Shown piece by piece: positions 26,389 to 35,111 of a DNA stretch of 64,000 nt; the stretch's first letter is position 1; every line of letters begins with the position of its first letter. The notes under the pieces were generated by a model. It was not told the origin of the DNA, ran no database searches, and was given only the letters and a program-made list of their open reading frames with translations. The DNA is from Gammaproteobacteria bacterium (lineage in GTDB: Bacteria; Pseudomonadota; Gammaproteobacteria; HK1), in assembly GCA_022824305.1 (NCBI GenBank), contig JAJEAD010000089.1, forward strand, positions 197,457 through 261,456, in the 5' to 3' direction. The position numbers and the translations under genes are program-made.

Positions 26389-27009
26389 ATGTTGAGCAAC
26401 CCGGACCAAAGGCAAGCACCGCCCGGCGTGGAAAAACTCTTCATCGGCGAAGAAGATCTCCTGCTCGATGCGTATCGCCTCGGGGTCCGCATCTTCAACA
26501 GCGGCTTCAGGCCGACCTTCATCGTCGGGCTGTGGCGGGGCGGAACGACGATCGGGATCGCGGTGCAGGAGTGTCTGCAGCATCTCGGCGTCGAGACCGA
26601 TCACATCTCCCTGCGCACGTCCTACCGTGGGATGCACCGCTACCGGAGCATGATCGAAGGAGGGGGCTCGGAGATCCGGGTTCACGGCACTCAGTACCTG
26701 CTCGAGAGCATGAACGCCGAAGATCGCCTGCTGATCGTGGACGATGTCTACAGTTCCGGCCTCAACGTGAGGGCGGTCCTCGACCGCCTGCGGTCGCGCA
26801 CCCGGCGCAACATGCCGCACGACACGCGCATCGCCGTGCCCTGGTACAAGCCCGCCCGCAACCTCACCGGACGCGCCCCCGACTACTACCTGCACGAGAC
26901 CGACAAGTGGCTGGTGCTGCCCTACGAGCTCAACGGACTGCGCATCGACGAGATCCGGACCCACAAGCCCTTCCTCGCCCCTCTCCTGGACCGGCTTTCG
27001 ACCGCGTGA
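26389..27009 (+). CDS. Phosphoribosyltransferase, HPRT-like (paralogue B)
   Basis: 206-residue paralogue of the minus-strand neighbour, in the opposite orientation only 39 bases away. PRPP loop RLLIVDDVYSSGLNVRAV (DTGHT replaced by SSGLN), plus SGFRPTFIVGLWRGGTTIG, DHISLRTSYRGMHRYRS and DYYLHETDKWLVLPYELNG. A short insertion MHRYRSMIEGGGSE after the RTSYRG block is missing from the other copy. ATG 26389 lacks a recognisable ribosome-binding site. The changed PRPP loop (no DTG) suggests altered kinetics or substrate; whether it is catalytically active cannot be judged by eye. Confidence 0.86.
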   Translation: MLSNPDQRQAPPGVEKLFIGEEDLLLDAYRLGVRIFNSGFRPTFIVGLWRGGTTIGIAVQECLQHLGVETDHISLRTSYRGMHRYRSMIEGGGSEIRVHGTQYLLESMNAEDRLLIVDDVYSSGLNVRAVLDRLRSRTRRNMPHDTRIAVPWYKPARNLTGRAPDYYLHETDKWLVLPYELNGLRIDEIRTHKPFLAPLLDRLSTA

Positions 27010-27205
27010 CTTTCTCCGCCCGAAATTCGCGACGGAGGCCCGAGCATCCGGCCTCCGCCGCGCGCCGCCGCCCCGATGCGCGGCGGCGGCTGGGCCAGGC
27101 CACGGCCGGAACGCACTTCCGGCCCGGCGCGCGTGCGGCCGAATGCCGGGCTCCGACGGAGTCTTCCGGGAAGCCTCCCGCACACCCCTTGCAACGAGTA
27201 CGCTG

Positions 27206-28153
27206 ATGGGCCCAATCGCGGTTCTGCACGACAACCCCGAAGACTGTCGGGATCTGCTCGAAGCCCGCTTTCCGGCGCTCGAGTTCCACTACGCGAGCGC
27301 GACGGAGGAGATCCTTCCGGTGCTCGAAAGCAGCAACCCGGAGGCGGTGCTCTCCATCAAGCACCCGAGCTTCCCGGGGCCCCGGCATTCCCCGGCGGTC
27401 CGGCACCCCTCGGTGCGCTGGGTGCACGTCGGAGGCTCGGGCTACGAGCACATGGTCCCCTGGGACCCGGAACGGGTCACCGTCACCAACAGCGCCGGAG
27501 TCCTGAGTCCCTACCTGGCGGAGACGGTGATCGGGGCGATCCTCACCCTCAACGGGGGCTTCCTGCACTACGTGGAGCGCCGCCGGGAGCGGCGCTGGCA
27601 ACCTCGCCCCTTCGTGCCGCTCTCCGAGCAGACCCTCCTCGTCGTCGGACCCGGGTCGATCGGAGGGCTCGTCGCCGCCCGGGCCAAGGCGCTCGGCATG
27701 CACGTAATCTCGGTGAGGAAGACCCCGACTCCCCATCCCTCGGTGGACGAGGTGTTCGGACCCGATGCGCTGTACGAGGTCCTGGGGAGAGCGGACTACG
27801 TGACTCTGCACGTGCGCGCCAACGACGAGACGCGGCACCTGATCGATTCCCGGGCGCTCTCGGCAATGAAGCCGGGAGCGGTGCTCGTCAACACCACGCG
27901 CGGATTCGTCGTCGACGAAGCGGCGCTGGTCGATGCGCTCGAGAGCGGTCGGCTCGGCGGGGCCTACCTCGATGTCTTCGAGACCGAGCCGCTTCCGGAG
28001 TCGAGCCCCTTGTGGAAGTTCGATAACGTTCTCATCACGCCGCACGCCTCGGACAACATCCATGCGTGGCCGCGGAAGTTCATCCGGCTCTTCGGCGACA
28101 ACCTCGAGCGCTGGATCGCCGGTGATGACCTGGTGAACGTGGTGCACCCCTGA
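27206..28153 (+). CDS. D-isomer-specific 2-hydroxyacid dehydrogenase
   Basis: NAD-dependent 2-hydroxyacid/glyoxylate/hydroxypyruvate reductase family, 315 residues. The NAD fold has VVGPGSIGGLVAARAKALG; catalytic residues are in LHVRANDETRHLID (Arg region), DVFETEPLPESSPLW (Glu) and ITPHASDNIHAWP (His). The substrate loop WVHVGGSGYEHMV is near residue 70. ATG 27206 gives a normal N-terminus; an upstream ATG at 27143 would add 21 residues. Followed 32 bases later by an SDR on the same strand, presumably co-transcribed, then by a convergent TRAP permease that may import the acid substrate. Confidence 0.92.
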   Translation: MGPIAVLHDNPEDCRDLLEARFPALEFHYASATEEILPVLESSNPEAVLSIKHPSFPGPRHSPAVRHPSVRWVHVGGSGYEHMVPWDPERVTVTNSAGVLSPYLAETVIGAILTLNGGFLHYVERRRERRWQPRPFVPLSEQTLLVVGPGSIGGLVAARAKALGMHVISVRKTPTPHPSVDEVFGPDALYEVLGRADYVTLHVRANDETRHLIDSRALSAMKPGAVLVNTTRGFVVDEAALVDALESGRLGGAYLDVFETEPLPESSPLWKFDNVLITPHASDNIHAWPRKFIRLFGDNLERWIAGDDLVNVVHP

Positions 28154-28185
28154 ACGGAGAGGGGTTCGGACGGAATGTTCGCGCG

Positions 28186-28947
28186 ATGACCCGCTTCGAG
28201 AGATTCTCCGGCCGGAGCGCCTTCGTGACCGGAGCCGGCGGCGGCATGGGCCTCTCCATCGCGCGGGACCTGGCCGATGCGGGCTGCGCGGTCACGGGGT
28301 TCGACCTCAAGGCGCGGCCGGATGGCCTTGGGGAAGGCGACACGCCGGTGGCCTACGTTCGCGGCGACCTGACCGACGAGGCGGCGGTGGGCCGCGCCAT
28401 CGACGACCTCTTCTCCCGCCATGGCCGCCTGGACTACCTGGTGAACGCGGCGGGAATTCTCCTCTTCGGTAAGGATCGCTCCGCGGCGGAGATCGACCTG
28501 GCGCTGTGGGACCGGGTGATGGCGGTCAACCTGAAGTCCGTGGTTCACACCTGTCGCCACGCGATTCCCCGCATGCGGCAGGGAGGCGGCGGCGCCATGG
28601 TGCACATCGCCACCATCCAGTGCCTGCGCGGGGACCCCGCCCCGCAGGACGCCTACCAGGCATCCAAGGCGGGCGTGACCGCGCTGTCGAAGTCCCTCGC
28701 GGTGCAGCTCGCGGGCGATGGAATCCGATCCAACGTCGTCCACCCGGGACCCACCCTGAGCCCCATGCAGCGGCGCTGGCAGGAGGATCCCCGAGCCGCC
28801 GCAAGGGTGGCGGAACAGATTCCCCTCGGCCGCCTCGGCACTCCCGCGGACATCTCCCGTGCGGCGCTCTTTCTCCTCTCCGACGAGGCGTCCTTCATCA
28901 CCGGCGCCGAGCTCATCGTGGACGGAGGGCTGATGGCCCTGCCCTGA
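28186..28947 (+). CDS. Short-chain dehydrogenase/reductase (catalytic Ser replaced by Thr)
   Basis: 253-residue SDR. Cofactor loop TGAGGGMGLSIARDL at residues 15-29, Asp40 after the second strand (GFDLKARP; NAD preference), NAAGILLFG, and Tyr157/Lys161 in DAYQASKAG. The position normally holding the catalytic Ser reads HIATIQCLRGD, so Thr143 or a neighbouring residue must substitute. The C-terminus FITGAELIVDGGLMALP is standard. Lies in a two-gene unit with the hydroxyacid dehydrogenase. Its likely role is oxidation or reduction of a hydroxy- or keto-acid, but the substrate is unknown. Confidence 0.9.
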   Translation: MTRFERFSGRSAFVTGAGGGMGLSIARDLADAGCAVTGFDLKARPDGLGEGDTPVAYVRGDLTDEAAVGRAIDDLFSRHGRLDYLVNAAGILLFGKDRSAAEIDLALWDRVMAVNLKSVVHTCRHAIPRMRQGGGGAMVHIATIQCLRGDPAPQDAYQASKAGVTALSKSLAVQLAGDGIRSNVVHPGPTLSPMQRRWQEDPRAAARVAEQIPLGRLGTPADISRAALFLLSDEASFITGAELIVDGGLMALP

Positions 28948-28965
28948 GCGCCCGGGCGCACCGGC

Positions 28966-31605
28966 TCAGGGTTGCGCGGTCGCGGCGCCCGCGGCCGGCG
29001 GGAGCCCCGCTCTCCGCCGCTGGAGCCAGTAGACGAGCGCGAAGAGCACGACGGCGGGAAGGTAGAACACCTCCTTCGCCACGCGCTCGCTCGGAAGGAA
29101 CACTCCGGCGACCACCACCGGGTCGTCGGCGTAGAAGTCGAAGGTGAGGGAAAGGCTCTCGAAGCGGGTGGCGGGCAGCGGCTCCTCGAGAAGGGCCGCC
29201 CCGTCCTCGATGCTGACCAGCAGCCCGTTGCGCTCGAGGCGCGCCACCCCCTCTCCGGACGCCCCGAGGGGCACCACGAGGCTGGTCTCGGCGATGAGCT
29301 CCGGATCGTTGAAGTCCGGACCCGAAACCGTGACCCGCAGCTCCTCTCCGTCGGCGCGGGATTCCACCACCTCGATCACCTCGGCGCCCGGCCGCTCCAG
29401 GAAGGGCGGTGCGACCCGATCGAGCCAGAATCCCGGTCGAAAGAGCGTGAAGGCGACCAGCAGCAGCGCCAGGGTCTCCCAGATGCGGTTGCGAGTGACG
29501 AGGAAGCCCTGGGTGGCGGCGGCAAAGAGCATCATCGCCGCGACCGCGACCAGGAACACCGCGATCGCCTTCAACGGCGTCACGTCGATGAGGAGGAGCT
29601 CGGTGTTGAAGATGAAGAGGAAGGGCAGGATCGCGGTGCGGATGTCGTAGGCGAAGCCCTGCACCCCGGTGCGGATCGGATCGCCCCGGGAGATTGCGGC
29701 GGCGGCGAAGGCGGCGACCCCGACCGGAGGCGTGTCGTCGGCGAGAATGCCGAAGTAGAACACGAACATGTGCACGGCCACGAGCGGCACGATCAGCCCG
29801 CTCTCGGCCCCGAGGGCGACCACCACCGGGGCCATGAGGGAGGAGACCACGATGTAGTTCGCGGTAGTCGGCAGCCCCATGCCGAGGATGAGGCTCATCA
29901 CCGCCACCAGGAGCAGCATCACCATCAGGTAGCCGCCGGAGAGGAACTCGACGAACTCCCCGACGACCTGGTGGGCGCCGGTCAGCGAGATCGTGCCCAC
30001 GATGATCCCGGCCGCGCCGGTCGCCACGCTGATCCCGATCATGTTCCGCGTTCCCGCGATCATGCCGTCGAAGCACTCGTGGGCTCCGCGGCGGCACGCA
30101 GCCGCGAGATTGCCGTGACCCCTGAGAAGGGCCTTGAGCGGGTGCTGGGTGAGCGCCACCACCAGCATCGCGACCGCGGCCCAGAACGCCGACAGCGCGG
30201 GCGAGAGGCGTTCCACCAGGATGCACCACATCAGGATCACGATCGGCAGCAGGTAGTGCAGGCCGCTCACCGCGGTCGGGCCGGCCCGGGGCAGCTCGAT
30301 GATCGGGGCGTCGGGAGCATCGACCTCGAGGTCCGGAATGCGCGACGCAAACATCAGGAGCGCCAGGTACAGGAGCGCGCAGAGCAGGATCACGACGAAG
30401 AAGGCGTAGTCGGGAAGCGCGGCCTTCAGCCAGCCCAGCCCGAAGTACACCAGGGCGCCGAAGGCGGCGAGACCGATGAATCCGGCGAGGAACCCCGTCA
30501 CCTTGGTGGCGAACCCGAGTGACGAGGGCGGCTTCTGCAGGCCCTTGAGGTCGAGCTTCAGCGCTTCCAGGTGCACGATGTAGACGAGCGCGATGTAGGA
30601 GGCGATCGCCGGCACCGCGGCGTGCTTGATAATCTCGGCGTAGCTGACGCCGGTGTACTCCGATATCAGGAACGCGGCGGCCCCCATCACCGGGGGAGTG
30701 AGCTGTCCGTTGGTCGACGAAGCGACTTCCACCGCGCCGGCCTTCTCCGGGGTGAACCCCGTGCGCTTCATCAGGGGGATGGTGAAGGTGCCGGTGGTCA
30801 CCGTGTTCGCCACCGATGAACCGGAGTAGATGCCGCTCATGGCCGAGGCGGCCACCGCCGCCTTGGCGGGCCCGCCCCGGTAGTGGCCGAGCAGGGAGAA
30901 GGCGACCTTCATGAAGTAGTTGCCCGCGCCCGCCCGCTCGAGAATGCCCCCGAAGAGGACGAACAGGAAGATGAGCGATGCCGATACGCCGATCGCGACG
31001 CCGAAGACCCCCTCGGTCTGCATCCAGTAGTGCCACATCGCCTTGCCGATGGAGGCGCCCTTCCACCGGATCGCATCCGGGAGCCACTCCAGGTGTCCGA
31101 AGAACACGTAGAACACGAAGACGCTCGCAACCACCACCAGGGGCAGGCCGAGGGTGCGGTAGACGGCGATGCCCAGCACCACCATCCCCAGGCAGCCGGC
31201 CGCGATGTCGGTCGGACCGGAGACGCCAGCCCGGAGCGCGATGTCGTCCTTGAAGACCAGCAGGTAGAGGCAGGGTGCCGCGCCGAGCACGGCGAGCGTC
31301 CAGTCGTACCAGGGAATGCGGTCGCGCGCGCTCCCCCGGAACAGAGGGTAGGCGAACGCGGCGAGCACCAGGCCGAAAGTGAGGTGGAGGAAGCGGGCCT
31401 GGTCGGTGTTGACGGTCACGTTGACACCGAGCACCTCGGTCAACGTGAAGGGCAGGTTGGAGGCGATGTAGAGCTGGAACAGCGCCCATACGAAGGCGGT
31501 GCCGATGATCAGGCGTCCCTGCCAGCCCTCCGGGCTGCGCGCGCCGGTGTCGATGCCCGCGACCAGGTCGCCGACATCCTTCGCGCTCATGCTCTCCTTC
31601 GCCAA
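28966..31605 (-). CDS. TRAP transporter fused permease (DctQM-type, TAXI system)
   Basis: Inner-membrane permease of 879 residues that fuses the small (4TM) and large (12TM) TRAP subunits; Na-driven uptake. Typical blocks are GVSASLIFLFVLFGGILERA, SGSSVANTVTTGTFTIPLMK, VEVASSTNGQLTPPVMGAAA, and the repeat half GMGLPTTANYIVVSSLMAPV with FGILADDTPPVGVAAFAAAA. The C-terminal 170 residues include a soluble extracytoplasmic segment (SRADGEELRVTVSGPDFNDP and following) before a last membrane helix, as in other TAXI fused permeases. Start ATG 31605. The cognate binding protein lies upstream, with a strong hairpin between the two genes. Confidence 0.94.
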   Translation of the reverse strand: MAKESMSAKDVGDLVAGIDTGARSPEGWQGRLIIGTAFVWALFQLYIASNLPFTLTEVLGVNVTVNTDQARFLHLTFGLVLAAFAYPLFRGSARDRIPWYDWTLAVLGAAPCLYLLVFKDDIALRAGVSGPTDIAAGCLGMVVLGIAVYRTLGLPLVVVASVFVFYVFFGHLEWLPDAIRWKGASIGKAMWHYWMQTEGVFGVAIGVSASLIFLFVLFGGILERAGAGNYFMKVAFSLLGHYRGGPAKAAVAASAMSGIYSGSSVANTVTTGTFTIPLMKRTGFTPEKAGAVEVASSTNGQLTPPVMGAAAFLISEYTGVSYAEIIKHAAVPAIASYIALVYIVHLEALKLDLKGLQKPPSSLGFATKVTGFLAGFIGLAAFGALVYFGLGWLKAALPDYAFFVVILLCALLYLALLMFASRIPDLEVDAPDAPIIELPRAGPTAVSGLHYLLPIVILMWCILVERLSPALSAFWAAVAMLVVALTQHPLKALLRGHGNLAAACRRGAHECFDGMIAGTRNMIGISVATGAAGIIVGTISLTGAHQVVGEFVEFLSGGYLMVMLLLVAVMSLILGMGLPTTANYIVVSSLMAPVVVALGAESGLIVPLVAVHMFVFYFGILADDTPPVGVAAFAAAAISRGDPIRTGVQGFAYDIRTAILPFLFIFNTELLLIDVTPLKAIAVFLVAVAAMMLFAAATQGFLVTRNRIWETLALLLVAFTLFRPGFWLDRVAPPFLERPGAEVIEVVESRADGEELRVTVSGPDFNDPELIAETSLVVPLGASGEGVARLERNGLLVSIEDGAALLEEPLPATRFESLSLTFDFYADDPVVVAGVFLPSERVAKEVFYLPAVVLFALVYWLQRRRAGLPPAAGAATAQP

Positions 31606-31685
31606 GGCTCCCCCTCATCCGTGCGTCGCACCGCCACGCGCGATTCTAAGCGCGCCGGCGCGGCGGAAACGGCGGATGGGAAATG

Positions 31686-31720
31686 CGAAGGGAGCGGCGG
31701 GCGTGCCGCCGCTCCCTTCG
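31686..31720 (-). terminator. Strong intra-operon hairpin between TAXI binding protein and permease
   Basis: Arms 31686-31699 and 31707-31720 pair perfectly over 14 bp (CGAAGGGAGCGGCG against its complement), with a 7-base loop that can add one more pair. It begins 9 bases after the binding-protein stop. There is no strong T-run, so partial termination or protection of the upstream mRNA from exonucleases is the likely effect, giving more binding protein than permease. Confidence 0.65.
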
Positions 31721-31729
31721 ATCCGGCGA

Positions 31730-32689
31730 TTACATCCAGCCGCGTTCCTGGTAGTACTTGGCCGCGCCCGGATGGAGCGGCGCGGACAGCGAATCCGAGA
31801 TCATCTCGGATTCCTTCAGGTTGGCGAAGGCCGGGTGAAGCTTCCTGAACTGGTCGAAGTTCTCGAAGACCGCCTTCACCACGGTGTAGACGACCTCGTC
31901 CGGCACATCGGTGCTGGAGACGAAGGTCGCCCCCACTCCGAAGGTCTTCACGTCTTCCTCGTTGTTGTACATGCCGGCGGGAATCGTCGCCGCCCGGTAG
32001 TAGGGGCGCTCCGCCACGAGCTGGTCGATCTCGGGGGACATCGCGTGAACCAGGTGCGTGGCGCAGGTGGCGAGCGATTCCTGGGTGAGCGCGCTCGGAT
32101 GGCCGACCAGCCAGAAGTAGGCGTCGATCTTGTTGTCGCACACCGCCTGACCGGTCTCCGCGGATTTGAGCTCGGAGGCGAGCTTGAGATCGCTGCGCTC
32201 CCAGCCCATCGCCTCCTCGATGACCTCCCAGGTGCCGCGGGTGCCCGAGCCGACGTTGCCGATGTTGACCCGCATGCCCTTGAGGTCCGTGATGTTGCTG
32301 ATGCCGGAATCGTCGCGGGCGATGATCGTGACGGGCTCCGGATGCACCGAGAACACCGCCCTCAGGCCCTCGAAGGCGCCCTGCTCCTCGAACTTCGAGG
32401 TGCCGTGGTAGGCGTGGTACTGCCAGTCGGACTGGGCGACGCCGAACTCGAGCTCCTGGGCCCGCACGGTGTTGATGTTGTAGATGGAGCCGCCGGTGGA
32501 CTCGGCCGAGCAGCGGATGCCGGTCTCCTTGCGCATCTTGTTGACCAGCCGGCAGATCGCGCCGCCGGTGGGGTAGTAGACCCCGGTCACGCCGCCGGTG
32601 CCGATGGAGATGAACTGCTCCGCGGCCACCGGACCCGATCCGAGCGCGACGGCAAGGGCCGCGGCGGCAACGTAGATTGGCTTTTTCAT
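31730..32689 (-). CDS. TAXI-family TRAP transporter solute-binding protein
   Basis: Periplasmic binding protein of the TAXI (TRAP-associated extracytoplasmic immunogenic) family, 319 residues. Signal peptide KKPIYVAAAALAVALGSGPV with cleavage after AAA/AE, then FISIGTGGVTGVYYPTGGAI, RCSAESTGGSIYNINTV, VNIGNVGSGTRGTWEV and a C-terminal LHPGAAKYYQERGWM. ATG 32689 is fixed by an AGAGGA site and by the signal peptide. TAXI systems are reported to take up glutamate or other dicarboxylates in some bacteria, but the ligand here is unknown. First gene of the TRAP operon. Confidence 0.94.
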   Translation of the reverse strand: MKKPIYVAAAALAVALGSGPVAAEQFISIGTGGVTGVYYPTGGAICRLVNKMRKETGIRCSAESTGGSIYNINTVRAQELEFGVAQSDWQYHAYHGTSKFEEQGAFEGLRAVFSVHPEPVTIIARDDSGISNITDLKGMRVNIGNVGSGTRGTWEVIEEAMGWERSDLKLASELKSAETGQAVCDNKIDAYFWLVGHPSALTQESLATCATHLVHAMSPEIDQLVAERPYYRAATIPAGMYNNEEDVKTFGVGATFVSSTDVPDEVVYTVVKAVFENFDQFRKLHPAFANLKESEMISDSLSAPLHPGAAKYYQERGWM

Positions 32690-32920
32690 GAATCGATCCT
32701 CTTCGTCGTTGACACAAACCATCCGAGGTCAGCCCGGCGGGACCGGCGCCGGCGTCGCCCGCCAAGTCCGTCCGTCCCCCCGCATCGCACCGCGCATTCC
32801 GAGGCGCGAATGCGGCGTGCTGCCTTCGTCTCGGCGCGATGATAACGCAACCGGCCTGCCTGGGTGGCGGCGAGCGACTGAAGAGCGGCCGCCGCCCCGC
32901 CGCGTGACTCGGGCGGGGGC

Positions 32921-33763
32921 TCAGCTCGGGGTGAGTCCTCGCATGCGCTCGCTGCGCCGGCGCAGCCACTCCATGGTGAACATCAGCAGGATTGAAATGA
33001 TGATCAGCATGGTCGCCGCGGCGATGATGGTGGGGCTCAGGAGCTCCCGGATTCCGCTCCACATGCGCCGCGGCACGGTGTGCTGCTCGGTGCTCGCCAG
33101 GAAGAGCACGACCACGATCTCGTCCCAGGAGGCGGCGAAGGCGAAAAGGCTTCCCGATACCACGCCCGGAGTGATGATGGGCAGGGTCACCTTGCGGAAC
33201 ACCCGCACCGGGTTGGCGCCCAGGATTGCGCCGGCCCGCACGAGGTTGTGATCGAAGCCCTGCAGGGTCGCCGACACGGTGATCACCACGAAGGGCACGC
33301 CCAGAGTGGTGTGGGCGAGAATGATGCCGCTGAGCGTGCTGACCAGCCCGACCTGGGCGTAGAAGTAGAACATCCCCACCGCGATCACCACGATCGGCAC
33401 CATGATGGGCGAGATGAGGATCGCCATCACCGCCGGCTTGCCCGGGAAGTCGGCGCGGGTGAGCCCGAGCGCGGCCAGGGTGCCGAGGATGGTGGCGAGC
33501 AGGGTCGCGCAAATTGCGACGACCACGCTGTTGACCATCGAGCGCTGCCACAGGATCGAGATCGGCGAGTCGCCGAAGATCTCCCCGTACCATCGCCAGG
33601 AAAAGCCCTCCATCGGGTAGGTGAAGAAGGGCACCGGATTGAAGCCGAGCGGGATGATCACCAGGATGGGCATGATCAGGAAGAAGAAGATCAGCCCGCA
33701 GATCACCCGGAAGGTGTAGTACCAGGCCTTTTCCACCGGAGTGGCGTAGGGAGCGACGGCCAT
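32921..33763 (-). CDS. ABC transporter permease, PotC-like
   Basis: Inner-membrane permease of the spermidine/putrescine type, 280 residues with about six membrane helices. The cytoplasmic EAA loop contacting the ATPase is RAGAILGANPVRVFRKVTLP. It overlaps nothing but lies only 4 bases after the PotB-like stop, so the three genes at 32921-36203 are one operon (ATPase, permease, permease). No binding-protein gene follows; the next gene is the separate TAXI operon. Substrate is inferred from family only. Confidence 0.92.
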   Translation of the reverse strand: MAVAPYATPVEKAWYYTFRVICGLIFFFLIMPILVIIPLGFNPVPFFTYPMEGFSWRWYGEIFGDSPISILWQRSMVNSVVVAICATLLATILGTLAALGLTRADFPGKPAVMAILISPIMVPIVVIAVGMFYFYAQVGLVSTLSGIILAHTTLGVPFVVITVSATLQGFDHNLVRAGAILGANPVRVFRKVTLPIITPGVVSGSLFAFAASWDEIVVVLFLASTEQHTVPRRMWSGIRELLSPTIIAAATMLIIISILLMFTMEWLRRRSERMRGLTPS

Positions 33764-33767
33764 CGTG

Positions 33768-35054
33768 TCAGTTCATCCGGATGTTGCCCACGCCCACGAG
33801 GCGCTGGTACATGGCGAAGAAGATCATCACGCACACCAGGAGCAGCGCGCTGAGCGCGGCGGCGAGACCCCAGTTGACGGTGGTGTTGACGTGGAACGCG
33901 ATGAAGTAGCTCAGCATCTGGTCGGCGGGTCCGCCCACCAGCGCCGGCGTGATGTAGTACCCGAGCGACAGGATGAACACCAGCAGCACGCCGGCGCCGA
34001 CGCCGGGCAGGGTCTGAGGCAGGTAGACCTTGATGAACGCGCTCACCGGGTTGGCGCCGAGCGATGCCGCCGCCTTCATGTGGTAGGGATCGATTCCCTT
34101 CATGACGCTGAACATCGGCAGCACCATGAAGGGCAGCAGGATGTGCACCATCGCGATGTAGGTGCCCATGCGGTTTCGGACCAGTTGCAGCGGCTCGTCC
34201 CAGAGCCCGAAGTAGATGGCGATGTCGTTGATCACGCCTTCGTTCTGAAGCAGCACCAGCCAGGCGGTGGTACGCACCAGGAGCGAGGTCCAGAAAGGCA
34301 GCAGGAGCAGCAGGATGAGCAGGTTGCTCTGCTTCGTGGGCAGCGTGCCGAGGAGGTAGGCGATGGGAAATCCGAGCAGGAGGCACAGCAGGGTAACCAC
34401 CGCGCTGATCACGATCGTGCGCCACAGCACCTCGACGTGGATGGCCTGGTCCTCGCTGATGGGGACGATGTCGGTGTTTTCGTCGTAGTCGCGATCGACC
34501 GAGCGCAGCAGGTACCACGCGGTGTGCGGCGGCGAGGCCTGCCGGATAATCGACCAGTAGCGGCGCTCTCCCCAGCGCTTGTCGATGTCGATGAAGCGCT
34601 CGAGCATCTCCGGACCCTGCAGCACCGCTTCCTCGCCCTCCTTCTCGATCGCCCGTTCCAGCTTCGTGCCGGTCTTGAACAGCATGGAGCGAAAGCCGGA
34701 GGCGTTGTAGTTCAGGCGCTTGGCCGCCTTGCCGAGGGTCTTGGCGGCCTTTGCCGTCACCACCTCGGCGGCGAAGGTCTGCATCGCTTCGTTGGGGGGG
34801 AACCCCTCGCCGTCCCAGAGCCGCATCGCCGCGGCGCTCCGCGGCAGGACTTGCACGATCTCCGGGTTCTCCACGCTTCGCATCAGCATCACGACGATGG
34901 GGATCGCGAAGGTGACCATGAGGAATATGAAGAGCGGCAGGATGAGTCCCACCGCCTTCACCTTGCGCATCCGCTCCGCGCGCTCGAGGCGGATCTTGAG
35001 CGGCACTCCATCGAGCATGATGGGTCCACCGGCATTGGGAGAGACCGCGGCCAT
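33768..35054 (-). CDS. ABC transporter permease, PotB-like, with large periplasmic insert
   Basis: 428 residues, about 140 longer than E. coli PotB. TM1 spans residues 33-57 and the conserved permease core starts again near 209 (LWRTIVISAVVTLLCLLLGF); the EAA loop is KAAASLGANPVSAFIKVYLP. The extra 150 residues between (58-208) contain charged, helical sequence (GKAAKRLNYNASGFRSMLFK) and should lie in the periplasm, possibly docking the binding protein. Such extended PotB proteins occur in some amine or opine importers. ATG 35054. Confidence 0.92.
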   Translation of the reverse strand: MAAVSPNAGGPIMLDGVPLKIRLERAERMRKVKAVGLILPLFIFLMVTFAIPIVVMLMRSVENPEIVQVLPRSAAAMRLWDGEGFPPNEAMQTFAAEVVTAKAAKTLGKAAKRLNYNASGFRSMLFKTGTKLERAIEKEGEEAVLQGPEMLERFIDIDKRWGERRYWSIIRQASPPHTAWYLLRSVDRDYDENTDIVPISEDQAIHVEVLWRTIVISAVVTLLCLLLGFPIAYLLGTLPTKQSNLLILLLLLPFWTSLLVRTTAWLVLLQNEGVINDIAIYFGLWDEPLQLVRNRMGTYIAMVHILLPFMVLPMFSVMKGIDPYHMKAAASLGANPVSAFIKVYLPQTLPGVGAGVLLVFILSLGYYITPALVGGPADQMLSYFIAFHVNTTVNWGLAAALSALLLVCVMIFFAMYQRLVGVGNIRMN

Positions 35055-35111
35055 GGCCTTCAGGCGCCCATCGACCCGGGTCGCTCCGTCATCTTCCCCT
35101 CGCCCCGCGTC

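Noticed and set aside
28948..28959. Palindrome GCGCCCGGGCGC between convergent genes
   Set aside because: Short GC-only palindromes are expected by chance at this composition, and no T-run follows.
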